From the NCBI GenBank assembly GCA_035048815.1, contig JAUCBN010000013.1:3918501-3982500 (forward strand): a stretch of 64,000 nt of DNA, written 5' to 3'. Below the pieces are notes generated by a model. That model worked only from the letters and a program-made list of their open reading frames with translations, did no database searches and had not been told where the DNA came from. Source of the DNA: Abelmoschus esculentus (taxonomy: Eukaryota; Streptophyta; Magnoliopsida; Malvales; Malvaceae). Below, piece after piece: positions 1 to 11,236 of this stretch. The translations under genes were made by a program, and so were the position numbers. Position 1 is the first letter of the stretch. Every line of letters begins with the position of its first letter.

Positions 1-675
1 TTATATTTTAAATTAAATACATATATTAGTATATATTTAAGTATATATAATATATAGTATATATTAAAATATATTATATATTACATATAATACATTAATA
101 CATAAAATATATTATATATATATAAGTATATTATATATTAATATATTATATATGTATATCATATATTAATGTATATTATATATGTATATTAATATATAAA
201 TCTAGTATATATACATATATATAAATAATATGTATACATATATTAATATATTAATATATATAAATATCATAATAAATATGCATATATTTTTATTAAATAT
301 TCCAAGCTAAAAAAAATAATATTTGATTTGATTTTTAAAATAAATTTAAATTAAAATTTTGAAGTAAAATTTTTATTTTAGGGGAATGAGAAATTTTTAA
401 TTTTAGCGGGAGGAGGGGGAAATTTGAATTTAACCGGGGGCGGGAAGGAAAATTGGGTTGGGGAAGAAAATTTGGGGAGGAAAATTTGATTTTAGGGTGA
501 GAATTATATTTAAATTTGAGGGAGAGATCTAAATTTTTAATTATATAATATATTAGTATGTATATATTATATTATTATTATATATGTATATAATATAGTA
601 TTTATATAATATATATTTATATAGTATTAATATATTATTTATAATATATATTATTTATATATGATATATATACGG
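1..675. repeat. AT-rich, TA-dinucleotide-like low-complexity DNA
   Basis: Irregular TATA/ATAT runs fill 1-290 and 540-670. A less extreme G-rich patch lies at about 380-530 (runs such as GGGGGAAATTTG and GGGGAGGAAAATTTG). No coding region, RNA gene or element end is visible. Confidence 0.8.
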
Positions 676-1464
676 ATGGGTCTACCACGTGCGTCGAACA
701 TTATTTAAACACCACTTATGAACACTATCGAACACTATTAAATTAGTTAATAAAAACTAAAAATTTCAAGTACTAAACTTATAATTTAAAATGAAATTTT
801 AAACAAATTATATCTATATATATATTTTAATTTTTTTAATAATTTATTTAAATTATTTTAAATCTAAAAATAAAAATTATTAAATCAAAAATCCTAAACC
901 CTAAACTCAAATGCTAAAAGTACTAAACATTAAATCCTAAAATCTAAAACTCTAAATCCTAAACTCTAAACCCTAAAACAATAAAACCCTAAAACCTAAA
1001 AATATAATTATGCCCTAAACCCTAAAATAAAAATGAAACTCTAAAAGTATAAACCTTAAACTTGAAACCCAAAATTAGTTTAAGATTTAGGGTTCTAGAG
1101 TTTTAGGTTTATGGGTTTTGATTATCTAAGGGTTTAGATTTAGTGTTTATAGTTTATTTTAGGATTTATATTTTAGGGTTTAGAGTTTAATGTTTAGTGA
1201 TTTAGGTTTTGTATTTTGGTTTTAGGGTTAATAGTTTAGGATTCTTTTATTTTTGAAAATTAATTTAAATTAGTATTTTATTCAATTATTTAAAAAATAA
1301 AATAAAAATATATAGAAAGTAATTTAATAAAAAAATTCAAATATTTTATAATTATATATTGAGTCCTTAAAATTTTTAATCTTTATTAATTAGTTTAATA
1401 GTGTTCAACAATGTTCATCATTAACGGTGTTCAGCGGTGTTTGACGCTCGTCGTAGAATTTTTC
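676..1464. mobile_element. Fold-back (long inverted repeat) element with telomere-like arms
   Basis: The left arm, starting near TCTACCACGTGCGTCGAACA (681), is matched by the reverse complement of the right end (TCTACGACGAGCGTCAAACA, ending near 1456). The similarity continues inward through 'GAACACTATTAAAYTARTTAATAAA'-type sequence. The inner arms hold degenerate CCCTAAA repeats at about 890-1075 and their complement TTTAGGG at about 1085-1250. No protein is encoded. Half-copies of the same family lie downstream of both subtilases (about 10400-10620 and 37670-38040). This looks like a MITE or fold-back element. The exact ends and target duplication are uncertain because the flanks are TA-rich. 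Confidence 0.65.
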
Positions 1465-2998
1465 TATATATACATATTAAATATGTATAATAATTAATAT
1501 GTTATATATATAATATATATATGATACATATTGCATATATATACATTAAAAATTAATGTACATAGTACATGTATATCATATATGTATATATATGATATGT
1601 ATAAATATAATACATATTATATATATAAAAATATAATATGATATATATTATATATACATTAAAAATTAATATACATGTATAATATATGTAAAGTATCTAT
1701 GTATTATGTATAATACATATACATATAACATACATATATATTAATATACATATATAATATACTATATACATATATAATATATATAATGTACTAATACATA
1801 CTAACACATGTGACATATTAACATACATATATAATACATGTACTAAAATTAATATACATATTAACATATATATAATACATATAACATACATATATATATA
1901 TAATACATATACATAGATTATAGCATACATGATACATAATTACATATTGATATAAGTTATAACGTACATATATGATATATATACATATATACGTGTACTA
2001 TATACTAATTAGTATATACAATTATACATATACATATATTATATGTACATAGTATAAAATATACATAATACATTTACTAATTATTATATAAACATATAAC
2101 ATTAGATACATATATGATGTATTGATATATATAATATATATTAATATACTATGTATAGTACTACTACTATCACTAATTTCATCATGTATACATATTACAT
2201 TGATACATATATATGAATGTTAGAATATACTTATGTTATGTACTATGTATAACTAATAATTGTATATATTATAAATATATTATACATACATTATACATAT
2301 ATAATTACTAGACATCTAATTATCAATATATATAATATAAATACTTATATTAGTTGTTAAATTATTGATGTATTATATATATAGACTATAGTGTTATATA
2401 TACCATATTTTAATATATATTATAATTTTATTTTTCAGATATAGATTAATTTATTTATAGTATTATTTTATTTACAAAAATAATATTATTTCATAAATGG
2501 TATTATGCCATAAATATTATTATTATTTATTCTAGAATTTTTTTATTTTAAAAAATAGTATTATTTTATATATTATTAATACATATATAATATTAGTCCA
2601 TTTATAATATTATTCCATATATAATATATTATCTGCATATAGTATAAATTTCTTATATAATATTAATTTTATATAACTATTATTTTATTTATAGTATAAA
2701 TTCTATATATTGTCTATTTTTTTATTTTTAAAATATATTAAACTATAGTATAATTATTTTATAATATATTAAAGTTAAGTTAATTTATTTGAATTGATTA
2801 TTACTTATTTTTCTAATTTACTTTAATGTTTTTAATTTTTAATTTTTGTAATTGAGTCCTTACAAATTAATGTTGATTTTTTAAAATTTTAAAATTTAAT
2901 CTTTAACTTTATAGTTTAATATTTATTCGTTTTCTATGTATTTATACAAAATCAAAATTATTAATTTAAATTATTATGAATATAATATCAAAATTAAT
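1465..2998. repeat. TA-rich low-complexity DNA
   Basis: ATAT/TACATA-rich microsatellite-like sequence runs to about 2420, then AT-rich unique-looking DNA without a gene. Open frames here (for example 1697-1930 on the minus strand) are Tyr/Ile/Met-rich products of the TACATA repeat and are not credible genes. Confidence 0.8.
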
Positions 2999-3300
2999 TC
3001 GACCTGAAACAAAATCGACTTGAAATGAACCCGACCTGAAATACAATCGACCTGAAATACAACCAACCTGAAATGGACTCGACCTGAAATCTACCCGACC
3101 TGAAATGAAACTGTCAATTATCCGATTTGAACCCGACCTGAAATGAATCCGACTTGAAATAGACCATAACTGAAATAGACCCGACCTGAAATGAACCCGC
3201 ACTCGACCCGAATCAAGTCAAAACATCAAATCAACCTGAAATGACCTGTATTCGATTTTATCCGACCTAACAGTACCCGACCTAAAACTCATCCGAGTAA
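2999..3300. repeat. Minisatellite, about 16-17 bp unit (CGACCTGAAATNNAANC)
   Basis: A core CGACCTGAAAT (variants CGACTTGAAAT, CAACCTGAAAT) recurs roughly every 16-17 bases from about 2999 to about 3290, some 15 or more times with point variation. It produces a repetitive minus-strand open frame (2966-3202) that is a by-product, not a gene. Confidence 0.8.
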
Positions 3301-3645
3301 CTGTTTTTACATCCCTATCTATAATCACAATGTAGAAAACCCTGAATTTGGAACATCACTATTGTCCTCGGAGTTCGCCTAACATGCCCCCATGAGTTTG
3401 CCTTTGCACCATCAACTCACTCCTAGCATAACAATATCAAAGAATTGTTTCTCCTCAACCTCAACCTGCAATCCATTAAACATAATGTCGTTGTGGCATA
3501 ACCAAATAGACCACATAAGACCGAAAAATGGCATCAATCGAACCAGAGTTTAATGAGATCCATTAAACTTTTGGGATCAGCTGGCAACATCATGTGCACA
3601 CCCCACAATTGACACTTGACACTTGACAGTAACCCTGTTACAGTC
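3300..3645 (-). pseudogene. Fragment of a LINE (non-LTR retrotransposon), C-terminal part of ORF2
   Basis: Read on the minus strand, the segment gives pieces typical of the C-terminal end of plant L1-type LINE polyproteins: a 'CQLWGVHMMLPADP'-type stretch (about 3570-3615), then 'GLMWSIWLCHNDIMFNG' (about 3475-3525), followed by acidic and Trp/Cys residues. The frame is broken by a stop and a frameshift near 3535-3545. In such elements this is the zinc-knuckle-like tail after reverse transcriptase. The rest of the LINE is absent. The assignment is from motif style only. The adjoining 3646-3990 shows nothing I recognise. Confidence 0.45.
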
Positions 3646-3990
3646 GCCGTGAATCAGACAATCACGGACTAAATGGTTAACATATATATTCTTCTTCTTC
3701 CTATTCTGGCTAACACTGATTTTGTTTGGATACTTCTAGAATAAGTTTCAATATGAAAAATTCAACCACAAGATTCCATAACTTTTCTGATTTCTGTCCT
3801 TTAAGATCCCACAAGATTTTAATTTCATTATACGAATCTAAAGCGTCAAACCTTCATGATTCATTGACATGGAAGATCTGATTTATTATTGGTGGAATTT
3901 CAATTATTCACTGACCAAACAAGAGATTGGAATACATGTGACATTACTAATAAAATCACCAAAGAAACGATTGAGTCAACCCAAGGACGT

Positions 3991-6063
3991 TCACCACACG
4001 CCAACCTCCATGAACCCATCCTCGGTGGCGCAGCCCCTAAACATCCCGGTTGTGTTAAACCTACAAGCTACTTCACCGTGCTTTGACACCACAATGAGCC
4101 CCGCTTTGCCTTCATCTAGCCTATGCTTGATCACATAATCCACCGCCTCATGCAGATTCAACCCTTTGTATTCCATCACAGGCCGACACTTCCCTTGCTA
4201 GTGTGCTACGGATGATTGATTCACCTTCCCCGGTGCATGACACACCACATAGCTCGGATGCGTAGGTCCCCGAGCCGATGAGTGGAGAGTCACCGATTCT
4301 GATCCTTCCACTCATCTTGTTCATGAGCCCTCCGGTTGAAGTGGAGGCGGCACAACGGCCCTCCTTGTCAACCACAAGGCAACCTACTGTCTCCGGAGCA
4401 TAGACGCTGATTGGGAGTCCGTTCATTTGCAAAGGACTATCCATGGCGGCGCCGGCACCGCAGGTGCCAATCGTCGGGATCCGATAATCAAACTGAACAG
4501 TGGATAAAACTAGAAACTGGTACCCATTAATTGTCCAAATGCATGAATGTCATCGTTTCATAAAAGGAAAGTAGTGCAAATATTAGACGTGTGTTTACCA
4601 GTATTGAGTTGGCCTCTTTTGCCAACTTAAGCATCCCAACATTATCTTTGGTAATGAAGTATTCATTGTCCACTATTTCCGAGCCCTGAAAACAAACCCC
4701 ACAAAAACTTGTCTCTGTCAATGTCAGGTGTCACTTTTCAGACATGAACACGTGGGTAACGGGAATCAAGATTTCAAAGCATTTTAAAACGTGGGAGACC
4801 GAACTACGGACCTGTTTCTAGGCAAACTCTTCGGCACCCGAGAAGCTCAGATACGAATGTTGATACATGCATGAGATGATTAAAGCAATGCACATCGGGT
4901 AGAAATCATTTTAAAAGTTTAAAAATTCAGTCAATTTATGACGACTTTTCGGATGAGATCCAAACATTTCTGGATAGAGTTATCTTCTAATATATTAACC
5001 GTTATTCAGTTACTTTTTTAAGGCATCTTAAAATACATCAATTAAACATCGGGAGCTTCAAATATGTTTTTATTGAAGACTACACATGCAAAAAACTGGA
5101 TACGAGATTTTATAAAATTCCAAAAACTAATATATAAAACTAATATATACGGAATTTTAATCCAGCTTTGAATTATTTTATTTTAATATTTAATTCATCC
5201 AAAAGCTTTATATATTAGTTTTTGGGATAAATTTTATAAAATCTCGTATCCAGTTTTCTGCATATGCAGTCTTCAATAAATTGAACATATCTTGAGCTCT
5301 CGATGTTCAATTGATGTATTTCAAGATGCGTTGAAAAGGTAACTGAATGACGGTCAATATATTAGAAGACAACTCTGCCCAAAAAATACTCAGATCCCAT
5401 CCGTAAACTCATCGCAAGTTAACTGACTTGCCAAACTTTTTCAAAATGATTTAGCTTTCTATCCGATGTGGTGATTTTTCCACTACAAATGTGGTTAAAC
5501 CGGGCATGATTTAGCTTTCAAGTTAACTGTATTGCTTTAGCCATCTCATGCATGTATCAAATGTGGTGATTTTTCCACTACAAATCGAGCGAGGGACACT
5601 GGGTTCTTAACGGTGGTTAAACCGGAGACGGTGCCGCATCGTCTCTTCGGGCCGTCCATAATGTAGGCTTCCATTTTCACGTTCCATTCTCGATAAGGGC
5701 AGATCCACGCCCGGAGTTAAACAAAGGAATCGTTTCCAGTTCTCTCACCTATATCAAAACAAAATCCACAATTTATTTTCTAGAAGTAATGATTAAAAAA
5801 TGTGAAATCTCTGAATGTTTGTCCATTTTAATATTTAAACGTATCCAATCTCCATTATAACATATATTAAATGTTAAGGGTTTAAACGAAAAGGAACAAA
5901 TCAAGGTAAAAGAAAGGGGGATCATACGATGGGTTCAACAACGTCAAGGCGGATAGGTTAAAGCAGAGGGCAGAGATGCCGATATTAAGACAATGATTGA
6001 GGAGCCTCTTAGCCTCCTCTTGTCTTTCTTTAGGGAGATTTAGGTTAACAACAACGCCACCAT
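3991..6063 (-). pseudogene. L-asparaginase / isoaspartyl peptidase pseudogene, unit 1 (K+-dependent plant type)
   Basis: Four exon remnants are readable on the minus strand. Exon 1 is 6063-5928 (HGGAG..NLPKERQEEAKRLLNHCL). Exon 2 is 5748-4812 (VRELET..LFNSGRGSAL to SGAEEFA.KQ), split by the 699-bp element at 4861-5559. Exon 3 is 4685-4599 (GSEIVDNEYFITKDNVGMLKL). Exon 4 is 4492-3991 (FDYRIP..APETVGC to MEVGVW and a stop). Splice AG/GT pairs sit at each junction. The nucleophile Thr context ETVGC is kept. The family is an Ntn-hydrolase that releases ammonia from asparagine in the cytosol. Disabling changes: the first about 9 codons are replaced by unrelated sequence, one base is missing near the end of exon 1, a TAG replaces an Arg/Lys codon just before KQ in exon 2 (about 4819), the transposon interrupts exon 2, and one extra base lies before the VMEYKGL-type segment (about 4179). 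GRIRIGDSP also has a two-residue insertion. It is clearly non-functional. Confidence 0.9.
4861..5559. mobile_element. 699-bp TIR (fold-back) element inserted in asparaginase pseudogene exon 2
   Basis: The ends are a perfect 18-bp inverted repeat, TGATACATGCATGAGATG at 4861 and its complement ending at 5559. The element is flanked by the 5-bp direct repeat AATGT (4856-4860 and 5560-5564). Looser inverted similarity extends through most of both arms. Removing the element and one AATGT restores the reading frame K-S-P-H-S-Y-L of the asparaginase family. Unit 2 (about 29110-29125) carries the empty site. No transposase is encoded, so it is non-autonomous. The superfamily is unclear from a 5-bp duplication. 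Confidence 0.85.
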
Positions 6064-7139
6064 TCTAGAATCAATTTTTTTTTTGTGAATCTAAAATCTT
6101 TGATTCGTGAAGACATCTCTAAAAATTTAAAATATGTTTCTCATTTATTATTTTTGAATGATGAAATTATTTAGGCATTTTTGCTTTATTCTCGTTATTT
6201 CAATATTATTAAATCTCGTTATTTCTGTATATTACATACTTAAAAGAAGTTTATTCTCAAATCTATTGCACGAGTAGAAGAAGCTTTTACCATATAAAGA
6301 AAGAGAAAGACAATATGGATCTATGTCATTGGTTTAAAAATCTATTTTCAATCTCTTAAATTTTTATAAGTTTATCCCTTAACATAATTTTTTTTGTCGG
6401 TCCTTGAATATACAATAAAATTATGATATGTTTAATATCCTTTGATTTACGGGTAAAGAGGGGCATAATTTATTACTTGAAACATTATCTGTGATAAAAA
6501 AAATATTTTTTAAGTATTTAAAATATTTTAAAGTAATAAAATACTAAATTATAATCATCTTAAGATTGCTGGTGAAATTCTATTTTAACTATTAATTTCA
6601 TTGAATAAAAAAGAAATATAATAAAATTAGAAATCGAGTTTTAAACTAGCTAGAATATACTGATAACTTTAGTTGACTGTCTCTCCTACAACCACCAAGA
6701 TAAAAAAAATCACTAAACAATAATTTTTTTTAGTGTTGTATATTTTTTGAAAAATTAAATTTATTACTAATATTTAGAAAAGGGTGATATTCAATAAAAA
6801 AATTATATAAAATTTTATATTCAATTTTTTAACTAATTGAATCTGATATGGTATCTAAAAATACACACCTTTTTAAATGTATAATATCAAATCAAACCCT
6901 AATATATATATATAAAAAAATCATGTATAATCAATTTAAATCTATGTTTATTGAATAAAATTTATTGGGAACTTTATAAAAATATGGTATCTAATTTTTT
7001 TTAGAAATATGGTAACTCTTAGATTATTTTTTAATAAAAAATTCCTGCAATATTTATTGGTATTTTCCCTAATTTGCTGCATCCCATAATAGATAGCAAT
7101 GGAATTTTCCTATTTTGCAAAGCAACATACTGGGAATGG
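6064..7139. other. Intergenic DNA between asparaginase pseudogene 1 and subtilase A
   Basis: AT-rich sequence with no gene. It aligns by eye with unit 2 (about 29617-33940) once the three unit-2 insertions at 30079, 30874 and 33321 are skipped. It is therefore the empty-site reference for those insertions, for example GGGTAAAGAGGGG (about 6450), CTACAACCACCAAG (about 6685) and GAATAAAATTTATTGGG (about 6952). Confidence 0.7.
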
Positions 7140-7563
7140 GCCAAAGATGTTGATTTCTTGCAAGTTTTGGTCTGAAAAAGACAGCATTCGGACAATCAAA
7201 AGCATGGATTGGCTACTGCCTCCAACCGTTAACACACTTTGCTTCTAAATTCTGCATTAATTCGCCAGTTTTCATTGCCAACCTGTTTTCCCATTGATTT
7301 GGCCATTATGGTAAGTTGCAACGATCATGAATTAAAAACAAGATAAGGCTTCTGTTTTTACTCAGCTCACAAGGAAAAAAGATTCTCTGTGAGGGAGTTT
7401 CACAAGTTTGAACAACTGGAAATCAATTAAAATCATAGAAATCGATTCAGTTCTGGATAAATTTGCAGATAAGATTATGGAGATCAATTATTCAGATTAG
7501 CATTCAGAAATCCATCTTAATTCCCTATATAAAGCTTTACAAAACCCACCATTGTCCTCGAAA
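7140..7563 (+). promoter_or_regulatory. Putative promoter/5' region of subtilase A
   Basis: Non-coding DNA directly upstream of subtilase A. A TATA-like CTATATAAAG lies at 7525-7534, only about 30 bases before the first ATG. If used, it would put transcription start almost at that ATG and would favour the second in-frame ATG at 7594. Bases 7140-7480 are missing from the unit-2 gene. No experimental support is visible. Confidence 0.45.
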
Positions 7564-9882
7564 ATGAGTGCTTCCAAATTTTCAGTCTCTCCCATGGCGG
7601 CCGATCATGTCAAACTCTTCTTTATTTGCCTTTCCTTTATGCTTTCTTTTGTCTTTGTGAAGATGGTAGAAGCCGACAGCTATATCATTCACATGGACCT
7701 CTCCGCCATGCCTAAAGCATTTGCCTCTCGTCAAAGCTGGTATATGTCCACCCTTTCTTCTTTATCGACGAACTCGAGAGGTAACACTGATGAAACTAAC
7801 CTCGCTGCTAAACTTATTTATAGTTACAACCATGTTATTCAAGGTTTCAGTGCGAGTCTCACTCCGGCTGAACTGGAGGCCTTGAAAAACGCTTCGGGTT
7901 ATGTTTCTTCCGTTAGAGATAGAACCGTGAAGCTCGATACTACTTACTCTTTCAAGTTTATTGGCTTGAATTCCAAAACCGGTTTGTGGCCGGCGTCGAG
8001 TTTTGGCAAGGATATTATCATTGGGGTGATTGATACTGGGGTTTGGCCTGAAAGTGACAGCTTTAACGATGAAGGAATGAGTGATGTTCCGGTGAAGTGG
8101 AAAGGACAATGCGAGAATGGCACTCAATTCAACTCTTCACTCTGCAACAAGAAGCTAATTGGTGCGAGGTCTTTCAATAAAGGTTTGATTGCCAGCAATC
8201 CACATATCAACATTTCAATGAATTCTCCACGAGACATTGAAGGACATGGGACGCATACTTCATCAACTGCTGCCGGAGCTTACGTGCCTGATGCTTCGTT
8301 CTTTGGATATTCCCAGGGAACTGCCCAAGGAATGGCCCCGATGGCTCGAGTAGCCATGTATAAAGCACTTTGGAGTGAAGGCTCATATACAACAGACATA
8401 ATTGCTGCCATCGATCAAGCGATTACCGACGGTGTTGATGTTCTTTCAATGTCGTTAGGCTCGGATGGAGTTGAACTGTATGAAGACCCCATTGCAATAG
8501 CCGCATTTGCTGCCGTAGAGAAGAACATTTTTGTTTCTACATCAGCAGGAAATGACGGGCCTAATTTGGGGACCCTACACAATGGAATCCCTTGGGTTTT
8601 AACTGTGGCGGCCGGAACATTGGATCGATCATTTGGCGCAAGATTAACCCTTGGAAACAATAGTTCTTTCAATGGTGTGGTTCTTTATCCTGGGAATTTC
8701 TCTTCAAGCCAATTCCCAATTGTTTTCATGGACGCATGTGATGACATAAGTGAACTGGAGAAAGTTGCAGGAGACATTGTTGTATGTCAAGATCTAGGCT
8801 CGGAAGTTTCCCTCAGTGACCAATTTAACAACATTAGACTTGCAGGGAATGCCGCTGGTGTCTTCATAACAAATATCACAGACTTGGATATATTCATTCA
8901 AACCGATATCCCGGCCATGTTCTTGGAACGGAAAGACGCCGATGTTGTCTTGGATTACATTAAAACCAATAAACCCCCAAAAGCCAGCATTGAGTTCAAA
9001 AGAACATTCCTTGGTTCGAAACCTTCACCCACTGTAGCTATCTATACATCTAGAGGACCATCCTTCGGTTCCCCATCGGTTCTCAAGCCTGATATTATGG
9101 CACCTGGTGACTTAATCCTAGCTGCTTGGCCGCCAAACATTGGAGTGGCTCGTGTAAAAGATGATTTGTTGTTTAGTAACTTCAATTTACTTTCGGGAAC
9201 ATCCATGGCATGCCCCCATGCTTCAGGAATTGCAGCACTTCTGAAAGGGGCACATCCTGATTGGAGCTCTGCCGCAATCCGATCTGCCTTAATGACTACG
9301 TCCGATCCCATCGATAACAGCGGAAATCCAATTGAGGATCTCAGTACTAATCTACCGGCTACTCCTCTAGCCATGGGTGCTGGCCATATCAATCCCAACA
9401 AAGCACTGAACCCCGGGCTCATATATGATTTTACTGTTGAAGATTACATCAATTTTCTTTGCGGTCTAAATTTCACAGCACAACAAATTAAGACCATCGC
9501 ACGTTCATCTTCATTCAACTGTTCGAACCCTTCTTTGGATCTTAATTACCCTTCTTTTATAGCAAATTTCATTCAACGTAATGCGAAATCGGCCGATTCG
9601 AATACCGTGAGGGAGTTTCGAAGAACTGTGACTAATGTTGGAGAGGGAAGCTTCACCTACAAAGCGACATTGACACCAATCAAAGGAGTTAATGTCACTG
9701 TGGAACCAGACACGTTGGTGTTCAAGGAAATAAACGAGAAGCAAAGCTTCAAGTTGAGGATTGAAGGTGCCCCACAGCTTAACGAGACAGTGTCTTTTGG
9801 TTATCTATCTTGGGAAGGCAGTCAAGGAAAACATGTTGTTAGAAGCCCCATTGTCGCCACAAATTACAGCAGAGGTGGATGA
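7564..9882 (+). CDS. Subtilisin-like serine protease A (plant SBT1 type, S8A family)
   Basis: Intronless 772-residue secreted protease. From the N terminus: a hydrophobic signal peptide (about residues 17-35, likely cut after KMVEA before DSYIIH), an I9 inhibitor propeptide (about 38-125), and an S8 catalytic domain with Asp157 (VIDTGVWPES), His228 (GHGTHTSS), oxyanion Asn330 (SAGNDGP) and Ser547 (SGTSMACPH). A protease-associated insertion lies between Asn and Ser (about 355-475), and a fibronectin-III-like C-terminal domain is at about 680-768 (RTVTNVGEGSFTYKATL). All key residues are present and the length is normal. The closest match I know is tomato SBT3 / Arabidopsis SBT1.9-like enzymes of the cell wall; the substrate is unknown. 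The start at 7564 is the first ATG. Met11 at 7594 (CCCATGGCG) has better context and gives a more classical signal peptide, so 762 residues is an alternative. A paralogue lies in unit 2. AATAAA at 9981-9986 may be the polyadenylation signal. Confidence 0.95.
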   Translation: MSASKFSVSPMAADHVKLFFICLSFMLSFVFVKMVEADSYIIHMDLSAMPKAFASRQSWYMSTLSSLSTNSRGNTDETNLAAKLIYSYNHVIQGFSASLTPAELEALKNASGYVSSVRDRTVKLDTTYSFKFIGLNSKTGLWPASSFGKDIIIGVIDTGVWPESDSFNDEGMSDVPVKWKGQCENGTQFNSSLCNKKLIGARSFNKGLIASNPHINISMNSPRDIEGHGTHTSSTAAGAYVPDASFFGYSQGTAQGMAPMARVAMYKALWSEGSYTTDIIAAIDQAITDGVDVLSMSLGSDGVELYEDPIAIAAFAAVEKNIFVSTSAGNDGPNLGTLHNGIPWVLTVAAGTLDRSFGARLTLGNNSSFNGVVLYPGNFSSSQFPIVFMDACDDISELEKVAGDIVVCQDLGSEVSLSDQFNNIRLAGNAAGVFITNITDLDIFIQTDIPAMFLERKDADVVLDYIKTNKPPKASIEFKRTFLGSKPSPTVAIYTSRGPSFGSPSVLKPDIMAPGDLILAAWPPNIGVARVKDDLLFSNFNLLSGTSMACPHASGIAALLKGAHPDWSSAAIRSALMTTSDPIDNSGNPIEDLSTNLPATPLAMGAGHINPNKALNPGLIYDFTVEDYINFLCGLNFTAQQIKTIARSSSFNCSNPSLDLNYPSFIANFIQRNAKSADSNTVREFRRTVTNVGEGSFTYKATLTPIKGVNVTVEPDTLVFKEINEKQSFKLRIEGAPQLNETVSFGYLSWEGSQGKHVVRSPIVATNYSRGG

Positions 9883-10713
9883 CAAACTCCTTTTTTTTTT
9901 TCAGACATGTGATGAGTTTATATGTTGTTTTTTTAATACATTATACAAACAATATTTTGTAATTATTATCAGAATTTAAGAATAAAGAATTATTGATAAA
10001 AATATATGTTTTTTAATTATTATTAATATTTTTAAGATTCATATATCTTATATTTTGATTTGTATGTACCATAATGTCGAAAAGTAAATATGATTTTATT
10101 TTATAAAAATAGGTTATAAAAATAAAGGAAATAGTTTAATGGACTCACCGTTAACTTTCAATTATTTATAAAAGACCATTTTTTATATAACTATATGATA
10201 CTATTAAACGAGAAAAAGATATTAAAAATTAACAAAATAGAACGTGGAATTAATGAAAATCATTACTTAATTGGCAAGAATAATTGGTTGTATTCATGAA
10301 CAAAAATTTTCTGCCTTTTTATTAAGTTAATTTTAAAAATATTTAAAAATAAAAATTTAAACCTTAACTTTAATTTTTGCATAAATTTGTAGTTAATTAA
10401 TAAATTTTAATAAGTTAAACACCGTTAAATATCACTAACGTTGAACACTATTAAATTGATTAATATAATTAAAAATCTCAAAGACTCAACATATAATTAT
10501 AAATTATTTAGAATAACATTTCAATTAAATTATTTTTTATATATATTATATATATTTTCAAATAATTGTATCAAATATCAACTTTAATCAATTTAAAAAA
10601 TTACTCAACCCTTAATCTAAAACTCAACCCTAATCGGCTTTCTTAGTATCAACCATGTTTATAGGTTCCGTTCTCACCTTACTCTAGTCTTATTTTCTTC
10701 GTAATCTCTACCT
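9883..10713. other. 3' flank of subtilase A with half fold-back element
   Basis: AT-rich sequence after the stop codon, with AATAAA at 9981. From about 10330 to 10620 it matches the outer arm of the fold-back family seen at 676-1464 (AACACCGTTAAA.., AACACTATTAAATTGATTAAT). The same flank follows subtilase B (36334-38110). No gene is seen. Confidence 0.6.
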
Positions 10714-11170
10714 ACTATGGGTGTTTATTACTGGGTACCCGGTTCCTTCGGGTCATAAAAAATATGCTTATGTCCCGGTCTATTAAAATCGAGTATTTGT
10801 TATCGGGTATCCGTAAAACTCAGGTACCCGGCTAATCGGGTAACGGGGTACTTGTTATCGGGTACCCGTAAAACTCAGATACCCGGTTAATCGGGTAACG
10901 GGTACCCGATTCATAATTTTTATTTTTATATTTTTTATTTTAAACTTAAAAAAAATACATATTAAACATATAAGTTTTAAAAATTTATAACATATAATCA
11001 AACATAAAAACTAGTGATTTAAAATTAATTTTACAATATTAGAATTTATATATACATCTATATTTATTAAATTTTATCACTAAAATAACGTTAAAAGTAT
11101 TAATTTCATTTTTTCTTTCAGTTTTCTTTAGGTATTAGTAAATTAATAAAAATATATTTAAATTTTTTAA
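10714..11170. mobile_element. Possible hAT-like non-coding element with 54-57 bp tandem repeat
   Basis: Similarity to the unit-2 flank stops at CTCTACCTAC (about 10713). A GGGTGTTTATT end follows, then a tandem pair at 10794-10848 and 10849-10902 built on TTGTTATCGGGTACCCGTAA and ATCGGGTAACGGG, then AT-rich DNA. GGGTGTTNA-type ends are common in hAT MITEs, but no matching right end or target duplication was found, so the class and the right border are guesses. Confidence 0.4.
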
Positions 11171-11236
11171 AACCTAAAAGTATATAATACAAGCATATGG
11201 AAAGGATTGGACAAGTGGGTGGAACGGTTTTGAATA

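Noticed and set aside
890..1250. Telomere or subtelomere
   Set aside because: The CCCTAAA units are degenerate, switch strand in the middle and belong to a fold-back element.
3869..4138. Plus-strand frames of 65-89 residues over asparaginase exon 4, and 29040-29294 over unit-2 exon 2
   Set aside because: Shadows of the pseudogene on the other strand.
3991..6063. Functional asparaginase gene
   Set aside because: Stop codon, indels, transposon insertion and missing 5' end in one copy; truncation and lost splice site in the other.
7762..9744. Minus-strand open frames across the subtilase genes (for example 7762-8127, 9042-9422, 34360-34578, 35493-35825)
   Set aside because: They are the complements of conserved subtilase codons, mirror each other in both paralogues and match no known family.
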